From Tidjanibacter sp. (GTDB lineage: Bacteria > Bacteroidota > Bacteroidia > Bacteroidales > Rikenellaceae), in NCBI GenBank assembly GCA_017630115.1, contig JAGBVY010000035.1, positions 1 to 10,730 of the forward strand: 10,730 nt of DNA. The letters run 5' to 3'. Below the pieces are notes generated by a model, which ran no database searches, was not told where the DNA came from, and worked only from the letters and a program-made list of their open reading frames with translations. The translations under genes were made by a program, and so were the position numbers. This document shows, piece after piece, positions 4,989 to 10,730 of this stretch (position 1 is its first letter; each line of letters starts with the position of its first letter).

Positions 4989-7868
4989 TTACAACATAGG
5001 AGCAATTGCGCCACCTTCGCCTTCACCTTCGCCTTCGCCATCCTCAGCCTCAACGCCGGTTACACCGGGAATCTCGAGCTTCATAGTCTCGTAGTAGGTG
5101 TCACCTGCGGGGTTGCTCCAAGTTACATAGAGCCACGAAGTGGGGTGTACATAGCTATTAAAGTTGAATGTGGTCTGCTCGGTACAAGCCCTAGGATAGT
5201 AGTAGCTGGTGCCTACGTTGGTAATGAGGTACTGAGCCAAAGTCCAAGCGGTATTGTAGGTAGTCTCATACTCCTCATCCATAATGAAGCTAATAACGGT
5301 AGTACCCTCAGCAGGAGTGATGGTGTAATTAACATCGTACATATTCGCAAAGTCGGGATCAGCCTCAACCGAGTCAATGGTCACAGTAGGTTTGTAAGTC
5401 TCGTAACCCTCATCCTCAGCGCGAACGAACTCAACGTTAACCTCGGGAGTATAGTCCTTACCAGCACCCATAGTCCAGTTACCCTCAGCATCCTGAGCGA
5501 TGATCACAAAGTGATACTCGCTACCGGGATAGAGGTTCTTAATGTGGATATAACCATTCTCATCCAACTCGCTAGGATCAACGAATACGGGACCGTACCA
5601 CTTGCTGGGAACAGTTGCGATATAAACCGAAGCGCTCTCAACAGTACCACCGTAGGTCATATTCCAAGTGTTCTCGTTGTTTACGTTACCATAACGATAC
5701 TGAACGATATCGCTGGTGTTGCCAGTAACGCTTACTTTAACCCAAGCCTCGTCACCCATAGTGCTAAACTTGAAGTCGTCGATGCTGATAGTCATAGTCT
5801 CGCTGAACTGGAATGTTTTGCTCGAGAACTTACCATAGGTAACTTTGCCATATTTACCACTTGCGTCAACCGAGTAAGCAGCCAAGTAGCGTACCTGACC
5901 TGCGCTCAAACCGCTGGTAGTAGCCTCAAACTCCTCGGAAATCTTGATAGCACCATTGGTAGCCAAGCTCTCGCGGATAACCTCCTCGTCACCCTCGAAT
6001 GCCTCAAAGGTAGCCTCATTGTAGAACGAGTAGTAGGTAAGTTTAGCACCGGGAGCGCTAATATTAACCCTGATGCGGTCGTAATCGCACTCACCCTCGG
6101 TCAAAACGGGAGCTACCGAACCACCTGCCACAACATCAGTAGTCTGGAATACAAATACCTTAGCATTCTCTTTCAAAGTCTCACCATCGATGATAGGAAC
6201 AATAACGAGAGTGTAGGAAGTACCGGGAAGGCCAATAGTCTTCTCGCTCCAACCATTATCAACAAAGGTGAAGTCGAAGAGCGAACCCTCAAATTTCTCA
6301 AGAGTACCAGCGTCACCGAAGGGATCACCCCACTCAGCGCACATATCCCACTCATCTTCCCAGCTGTATTTCGACTCGCTGAAATAGAAGCGGTAGCCCT
6401 CGTAGCCAGCGATATTCACTTTAATCTGAACATCGAAAGGAGTAGCCGATACCATATCAACATTCAAAGCCGAGTTTACATACTCATAGAGAACGATGTC
6501 GTCGGGGTTGATCTCTGCACTCATACCGCTCGATACAAAAGGAGCAGCAAAGATAGTGTAAGCACCACCTACCTCATAAGCAATAGGCTCGCCACTGAAA
6601 GAGTCGGTGAAGAAGCCTTCGAGTGCAAATGCTTGTTTACCAGAATCGTAAACATTATCGTAGCCGTAAGGATAGTTACCGTTGTAACCCATAGCCAACT
6701 CAGCAGCCAAAGTTGCAGGAGTGTACTCGCCCTTAGGATAGATACCTACAATAAAAGGCTGAACATCCTCTACATAGTCGCCATACCAGTTCTCAAACCA
6801 GTAGGTAGCCTGGTTGTCGAAGATAACAGCAGGAGCAACCTCGTAGATAGGATTCCAATCATCATCCCAACCGGTCATTACCTCTGCCTCGCCCAAGCTG
6901 ATATAAATACCTTTGTCAACCGAAACGGAGAGTTTGCCAATGACAGCTTTGTTCTCGCCAGTTACGCCCAACATCTTGATAGTACCAGCCTTAGCTACAT
7001 TGCCAGCGTCGATAGCATCCTGTGCAGGAGCGGTAACGCTCAATACGTTGCCATTGAGTTCAACCTCCCAACCTGCGGGGGTAGTAAGAATAGTAACGTC
7101 AGCAATCGAAACGAGTTTCATCTTAACATCCAAAGTCTCGGCAGCGCTCATAAACACTTTGTTGCCGGGAACGTCGAACTGGAACTCCTCGGGAAGGGTT
7201 ACAGTGAACTCCTCGCCACCGTTCAAAACGAAGGTCAAGCTGTTCTCAGTAACGTTAACGCTCTGGAACAAACCAGTATCGCCGCCACCCATCTGGTGCC
7301 AAGTCAAACCACCGTCAAACGATACCTCGGTGTAACCGTCGGCATTGGTACGAACCTGAGGCTCAGCGTGGCACTCGGGAATCTCGATCTCGGGGATAAC
7401 AGTTGCGTGGTGAACAGCGTAAGCATTACCATTGTCATCAACCAATTTGGTAACTACGCCGTCAACAACCTCTGCCCAGAAGTAAACACCATTCTCCTCA
7501 ACAACGGTCAAACCATTCTGTTTAGCCTCGGGGTAGATGGTTACCTCCTCGCCACTGGTAAGGGTCAGAACCCAAGTACCATCGGCACCCTGCTGGCAGT
7601 CAGCAACAACAATTTTGTCCTCAACAGCCTCGATTGCCTCCTCCAAAGAAGCAACCTCGCTCTCGATAAGAGCTTTCAGAGCAGTAACCTCGTTGCCGAG
7701 TTTAATCTCCAAAGCCTCAACGCGAGCAGTAAGGTCAGTGATGCTCTGCTCATTTTTTGCAATGCTGTCACGCAACTCAGCATCGTCGTAGCACGATACG
7801 GTCAAAGTTGCAAAACCTACAACAGCTACCATTGCAAGAGTTTTCAGATTACGGAAAAATCTTTTCAT
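4989..7868 (-). CDS. Large surface lipoprotein with coiled coil, DUF4988-like N-terminus and repeated beta domains (lipoprotein A)
   Basis: This 959-aa product has a lipoprotein signal peptide with the lipobox TVSC (Cys26). YDD directly after Cys26 resembles the acidic export signal of Bacteroidota surface lipoproteins. Residues 30-86 form a heptad-rich coiled coil. About 88-155 looks like DUF4988 (VYFWAEV and DDNGNAYAV motifs). SFDGGLTW (183-190) is an exact Asp-box (SxDxGxTW). About 225-318 resembles a BACON/Ig-like fold (AGWEVELNGNVLSVTAP, 265-281). The rest, 320-935, consists of beta-rich segments of about 110-130 residues that often end in an Fn3-like Y-x-V/I-x-A turn (LYPGSEYHFVIIAQDAEG, 779-796). 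The acidic Gly-Glu tail (943-952) ends in AIAPML. No catalytic motif is seen. It may bind a ligand or partner at the surface. It has its own predicted promoter and terminator, and lies downstream of lipoprotein B. Confidence 0.85.
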   Translation of the reverse strand: MKRFFRNLKTLAMVAVVGFATLTVSCYDDAELRDSIAKNEQSITDLTARVEALEIKLGNEVTALKALIESEVASLEEAIEAVEDKIVVADCQQGADGTWVLTLTSGEEVTIYPEAKQNGLTVVEENGVYFWAEVVDGVVTKLVDDNGNAYAVHHATVIPEIEIPECHAEPQVRTNADGYTEVSFDGGLTWHQMGGGDTGLFQSVNVTENSLTFVLNGGEEFTVTLPEEFQFDVPGNKVFMSAAETLDVKMKLVSIADVTILTTPAGWEVELNGNVLSVTAPAQDAIDAGNVAKAGTIKMLGVTGENKAVIGKLSVSVDKGIYISLGEAEVMTGWDDDWNPIYEVAPAVIFDNQATYWFENWYGDYVEDVQPFIVGIYPKGEYTPATLAAELAMGYNGNYPYGYDNVYDSGKQAFALEGFFTDSFSGEPIAYEVGGAYTIFAAPFVSSGMSAEINPDDIVLYEYVNSALNVDMVSATPFDVQIKVNIAGYEGYRFYFSESKYSWEDEWDMCAEWGDPFGDAGTLEKFEGSLFDFTFVDNGWSEKTIGLPGTSYTLVIVPIIDGETLKENAKVFVFQTTDVVAGGSVAPVLTEGECDYDRIRVNISAPGAKLTYYSFYNEATFEAFEGDEEVIRESLATNGAIKISEEFEATTSGLSAGQVRYLAAYSVDASGKYGKVTYGKFSSKTFQFSETMTISIDDFKFSTMGDEAWVKVSVTGNTSDIVQYRYGNVNNENTWNMTYGGTVESASVYIATVPSKWYGPVFVDPSELDENGYIHIKNLYPGSEYHFVIIAQDAEGNWTMGAGKDYTPEVNVEFVRAEDEGYETYKPTVTIDSVEADPDFANMYDVNYTITPAEGTTVISFIMDEEYETTYNTAWTLAQYLITNVGTSYYYPRACTEQTTFNFNSYVHPTSWLYVTWSNPAGDTYYETMKLEIPGVTGVEAEDGEGEGEGEGGAIAPML

Positions 7869-7934
7869 AGATAAAGTTTTTGGTTAATAAAAAAAAGTGA
7901 ATTGTCTTTGTAAAAGGTTAATTTTCACCCCTAA

Positions 7935-7966
7935 TTTCCACCGCAAAGTCGCCTCTGCGGTGGAAA
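7935..7966 (-). other. Perfect hairpin in the predicted leader of lipoprotein A
   Basis: TTTCCACCGCA (7935-7945) pairs with TGCGGTGGAAA (7956-7966), 11 bp without mismatch and a 10-nt loop. It lies 67-98 bases before the lipoprotein A start codon and downstream of its predicted -7 element, so it would be in the mRNA leader. On the minus strand no T-tract follows the stem (AAATTAGG instead), which argues against a simple terminator. It could stabilise the mRNA or control expression. Confidence 0.6.
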
Positions 7967-7986
7967 AAAACGGGTTTATAGTTTCA

Positions 7987-7994
7987 CAAATATA
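7987..7994 (-). promoter_or_regulatory. Predicted -7 element for lipoprotein A
   Basis: On the minus strand TATATTTG (7994-7987) matches TAnnTTTG and would give a leader of about 110 nt. No good TTG is placed 19 bp upstream (only CTG at about 22 bp), so the -33 element is weak. The gene may also be reached by read-through from lipoprotein B. Confidence 0.45.
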
Positions 7995-8025
7995 AAAATA
8001 AAATTGAGAAGTCGTGCAGGAAAAT

Positions 8026-8046
8026 CTATTTTTCTCTCAAAAATAG
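8026..8046 (-). terminator. Weak AT-rich hairpin after lipoprotein B
   Basis: CTATTTTT (8026-8033) pairs with AAAAATAG (8039-8046) with a 5-nt loop, 23 bp past the stop of lipoprotein B. On the minus strand it is followed by ATTTTCC. The stem has only two G-C pairs, so termination would be inefficient and co-transcription with lipoprotein A stays possible. Confidence 0.35.
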
Positions 8047-8068
8047 TCATATTTCCTCCGCCTTTGGC

Positions 8069-10408
8069 CTATTTGCCAGTGGCTTTGGGGTGTGCCGAGA
8101 ACTTCTGGTAGTCGAGATTAATCACTACGCCATCCTCCTGAACATCGCCCATACGCACGCTGCGACGGCCACTCTCAACCTCGGGAAGTTCAGCAGCAGG
8201 AACATAACCTACACTGCGTTTAACCGAGCTCAAAACCCTCTGGCGCACTACCTGCTCCATCTGAGGAGCTACACCCTCGGGTTTGTAGTCGTTGGGATAG
8301 TAGAAGCCCAAGTCGCGGAACTCGCCATCGGCAAAGATAAGGTGATCCAGCGAACCGAAGATGGGGGCATCTGCCGAGCCACCAACGGGGATACAGAGTG
8401 CGATGTCGGCATGTTTAGCAACAATCTCCTGTTTGAGAGCATAGGTTTTGAGCGACTGCGACATACAGAAGTTCTCCCAAGCGACCAAAGCCTCTTTGCA
8501 AGTGAGTTTCTTCTTGTTGCCGAGCGAATCGAAGTTCAACGAAGGATCGTCGCTAACCAAGTAGTAGAGCTGCATAGCATCCTGACCCATCTCGAAGAGG
8601 AAGTAGGGCTGACCGTCGGCAGTAAACTGACCAGTAAGGCTCGACTGGGGATTCTCACCACCCTGCAAAGCCTCGGTCTTGGTGGTAGCAAAGCCTACCT
8701 CACCCAAAACGCCGTCCCAGTCCTCTGCTACATAAGCAATAGTGTAGGTGGTGTTGGGGTCGAGAACGTCGGTCCACCTATCCCTACCCTGAGGCTCAGC
8801 CCACCAGTGGTTAGCCGAGTAGGAACCCATATCCATATCGCCATCAGCATAGAGGAACGCAAGCAACTCCTCGCGGCTCGACTCCTTGGTAGGAACGTCT
8901 ATACCCTCGCCACCGCCGAAGCCCTCGATATACTGGAAGTGAATCTTAGCAGTATTCTCGAAATTGTAGGTAAACTCGATGTGTACCTGCTGAACACCAG
9001 TATGGCTAAGGTTCAAAACAGCGTCTGCCTTACTTGCCGAAGGATTGTTCTTCTCAACGGGTTTGGTCTTAATAACATCGGTGAACTGCAATGGAGCAAG
9101 CTCCCTATACTGGTTCATAGCGGTCCAAACGATGATATACTCGGTGTCGGGATCGCAAGTTACCCAAGGCTCCGACAGACTAATACCCGAGCCAAGGAGC
9201 TCGTCGGTCTCACGATTGTAGAGGTAGTTGCTATTACCAAAGCCCCAACCGTCCTGATAGAGGAAGTTGGCATACTCAGCCTTAGCAGCGTCGGTGTACT
9301 CAATAATAGCCTCTGCCTCGTGGCGAGGAAGCACTTTCATAACAGCAGCCGAGCAGTTCTCGCCAAGCTCAACATTGAGCCAGAATACGCTCGAACCAAT
9401 GTGTGCCCTATCAACCTCGATTTTCGACACAGCGTCTTTGGTCTCCTCGGGACGAGCCTTCAAGCTAAACACCTCGCTCTGGAACTCAGGTGCCGGGGTG
9501 AAGTTCTTATCCAGACCAACAGCAGTAGCCATCAAAGGAACTTCGGCCGAAGCGCTCAGACCAAAATTAACGTAGTAGGTGTGGTTCTCAATATCCTCAC
9601 GCGAGGTGGGATCATACACAGCGTTACGCATAAAGTCGAGATACATTTTGTCGCCATAAGCGTCGATATAAGGCTGCAAATCCTCCTCATTCGACACCCA
9701 CTGGTAGAAGTACTTGCAATCATCGTTGGGCAAGTAGGTTACCTGCATTGCATCGTAGGAAGTGATGATGTCCATACCAACCTCAGGCATACCAATGAGT
9801 GTTTTGAAGGGGGTGCGAACATAGCACAAAGTCAAGTCGCCCTGATCGGTACCCTCGGTGTCGAAGCAACCAACAGCTGCAATAACATACTCGCAATCGG
9901 GTACAACCTTAGCCTGAGAATAGGGGGTATTCATCCAGTCGAACTCATGGTTCAGATAGTCATCCATATTGCCCGACGAGAAGGTATAAGCGCCTGCGCC
10001 CGACGAATCGAAGATGAAGCCACGAATCATACTCTCAACGGTAGCCTTGCTAACCTGCTTGCTCATATCCTGACCACTCATACGAAGGCCCTCATAGAGC
10101 GAGTTGTACAAGCGGCACAGAGGATAAACGTCCAAGCGATAGGACTGAACGTTAGCACCGGGGCGAACCTCAAACTTGAAGTTATTGGTCTCCTTGCCAG
10201 TAACCTTAATGGTTACACCGTCCATACCACCATCAGCCAAGTCAGCCACATAATCAACGGGGGTAATCACGTCGGGGCGATAGATAGCCTCAGGACCAGT
10301 GGGCAGTTCAGGCACGGGAGGTTCCTGTACATTGGGTTTCTCTTCGCAAGAAACCATCATTGTTGCTGCCAATGCAACAGCAGCACACAAAAACAAAGTT
10401 TTTTTCAT
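8069..10408 (-). CDS. Large surface lipoprotein with about five repeated beta-rich units (lipoprotein B)
   Basis: This 779-aa product has a lipoprotein signal peptide with lipobox MVSC (Cys21). EEK after Cys21 and a Pro-rich linker (25-39, PPVPELPTGP) suggest surface export and a spacer from the membrane. The body seems to be built from successive units of about 110-130 residues: about 70-205, 210-320, 328-450, 465-580 and a diverged one at 597-700. Units open with a strand such as FKFEVRPGANVQSYRLDVYP (77-96), MQVTYLP (221-227) or VHIEFTYN (475-482). Three close with an Fn3-like P-D/N-x-x-Y turn (PDCEYVIAAVG 170-180, DPDTEYIIVWTA 419-430, DPNTTYTIAYVAED 550-563). The C-terminus (705-779) is basic and extended. 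I recognise no named family or catalytic site. The start lies 53 bp after the stop of the Omp28-like gene without a clear promoter between, so an operon is likely. Confidence 0.82.
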   Translation of the reverse strand: MKKTLFLCAAVALAATMMVSCEEKPNVQEPPVPELPTGPEAIYRPDVITPVDYVADLADGGMDGVTIKVTGKETNNFKFEVRPGANVQSYRLDVYPLCRLYNSLYEGLRMSGQDMSKQVSKATVESMIRGFIFDSSGAGAYTFSSGNMDDYLNHEFDWMNTPYSQAKVVPDCEYVIAAVGCFDTEGTDQGDLTLCYVRTPFKTLIGMPEVGMDIITSYDAMQVTYLPNDDCKYFYQWVSNEEDLQPYIDAYGDKMYLDFMRNAVYDPTSREDIENHTYYVNFGLSASAEVPLMATAVGLDKNFTPAPEFQSEVFSLKARPEETKDAVSKIEVDRAHIGSSVFWLNVELGENCSAAVMKVLPRHEAEAIIEYTDAAKAEYANFLYQDGWGFGNSNYLYNRETDELLGSGISLSEPWVTCDPDTEYIIVWTAMNQYRELAPLQFTDVIKTKPVEKNNPSASKADAVLNLSHTGVQQVHIEFTYNFENTAKIHFQYIEGFGGGEGIDVPTKESSREELLAFLYADGDMDMGSYSANHWWAEPQGRDRWTDVLDPNTTYTIAYVAEDWDGVLGEVGFATTKTEALQGGENPQSSLTGQFTADGQPYFLFEMGQDAMQLYYLVSDDPSLNFDSLGNKKKLTCKEALVAWENFCMSQSLKTYALKQEIVAKHADIALCIPVGGSADAPIFGSLDHLIFADGEFRDLGFYYPNDYKPEGVAPQMEQVVRQRVLSSVKRSVGYVPAAELPEVESGRRSVRMGDVQEDGVVINLDYQKFSAHPKATGK

Positions 10409-10461
10409 AAAAAAAAGATACTGGTTGTAAGTTGAAGTTAATTGTTTTATCTAATTGTATT

Positions 10462-10730
10462 CTATTCTGCCAAATACTTGTAACCAACACTCTCGCCCAC
10501 AGCGCACTCCGCCACGTTATTGACCGTCATAGTGGAGTCGATAACAAGAGCAACAATGCTCATATTATCCGTATTCCACTCCTCGGGAAGTTGGCGTTCA
10601 ATAGTCCACGACGCCTCCTTCTCGGCCTCCATTGTGCCAAACGAAGTGCCATAATAGTTGTCGTCGTCATTGGAATTTAACATCTTACGCACGACATGTT
10701 GGTGTTTATACTCTTGGTGGGTTATGGAGC
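10462..10730 (-). CDS. Omp28-family outer-membrane protein, C-terminal fragment
   Basis: Only the last 88 residues lie in the window; the frame stays open to the window edge, so the gene continues beyond 10730. The fragment carries HQHVVRKML near its start and WNTDNMSIVALVIDS later, followed by NVAECAVG. These fit the end of Omp28-related proteins (H-N-H-V-x-R, then W-x-x-x-N/M-x-I-V-A-F/L-V, then an N-A-A-x-x-x-V/L segment). This family consists of secreted or lipid-anchored envelope proteins of Bacteroidota that are often encoded with other surface lipoproteins; their biochemical role is not settled. The stop is TAG at 10464-10462, and lipoprotein B follows 53 bp later in the same direction. 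The assignment rests on the short C-terminal motif set. Confidence 0.65.
   Translation of the reverse strand, partial: SITHQEYKHQHVVRKMLNSNDDDNYYGTSFGTMEAEKEASWTIERQLPEEWNTDNMSIVALVIDSTMTVNNVAECAVGESVGYKYLAE

Noticed and set aside
5145..7874. Open frame of 909 codons on the plus strand, antisense to lipoprotein A
   Set aside because: It mirrors the codon bias of the real gene (few sense codons that read as stops in the opposite frame). It has no signal peptide, domain or promoter, while the minus-strand product has a lipobox, an Asp-box and a terminator.
8090..10435. Open frame of 781 codons on the plus strand, antisense to lipoprotein B
   Set aside because: Same cause as the antisense frame of lipoprotein A; the minus-strand reading has a lipoprotein signal peptide and ordered domains.

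Overview
The window looks chromosomal and comes from a member of the Bacteroidota, most likely the order Bacteroidales (a gut Alistipes-like or Bacteroides-like genome is plausible, but the genus cannot be fixed from sequence alone). Four things point this way: promoter elements of the TAnnTTTG (-7) / TTG (-33) type before several genes; A-rich leaders without Shine-Dalgarno sites; large secreted lipoproteins with acidic residues right after the lipobox cysteine; and protein families typical of that group (DUF4988-like N-terminus, Omp28 family).

Layout. 1-440: non-coding. It holds a strong plus-strand terminator for a gene left of the window, a pair of exact 25-nt direct repeats, a 9-bp-periodic purine-rich block and several hairpins. 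441-2235: aspS (aspartyl-tRNA synthetase, minus strand) and its terminator. 2236-2313: compact divergent promoter region. 2314-2763: tadA-type tRNA adenosine deaminase (plus). 2883-3872: secreted TPR-repeat protein with a very good Bacteroidota promoter, followed by a terminator. 3975-4568: small predicted outer-membrane beta-barrel protein (plus). 4569-4988: convergent intergenic region with 9-bp minisatellites in two orientations, a 7-bp repeat block, direct repeats and the terminator of the next minus-strand gene. 4989-7868 and 8069-10408: two large lipoproteins (959 and 779 aa) on the minus strand. 10462-10730: the C-terminal part of an Omp28-family protein, also minus strand and upstream of the lipoproteins in transcription order.

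Functionally there are two parts. The left part is housekeeping: tRNA charging and anticodon editing from a shared divergent control region, then two envelope proteins. The right part is a surface-protein cluster in the order Omp28-like, lipoprotein B, lipoprotein A. Both lipoproteins carry a possible surface-export signal and appear to be built of repeated beta-rich (Fn3/Ig-like) units. They are probably displayed on the cell surface as adhesive, ligand-binding or structural proteins, but no enzymatic or immune function can be read from them. I found no evidence for a CRISPR array, toxin-antitoxin system, transposase, phage gene or rRNA/tRNA gene. The most unusual structure is the composite intergenic repeat architecture (9-mer arrays next to GACGGTT-type repeats) present at two separate places, and the multi-repeat lipoprotein cluster.
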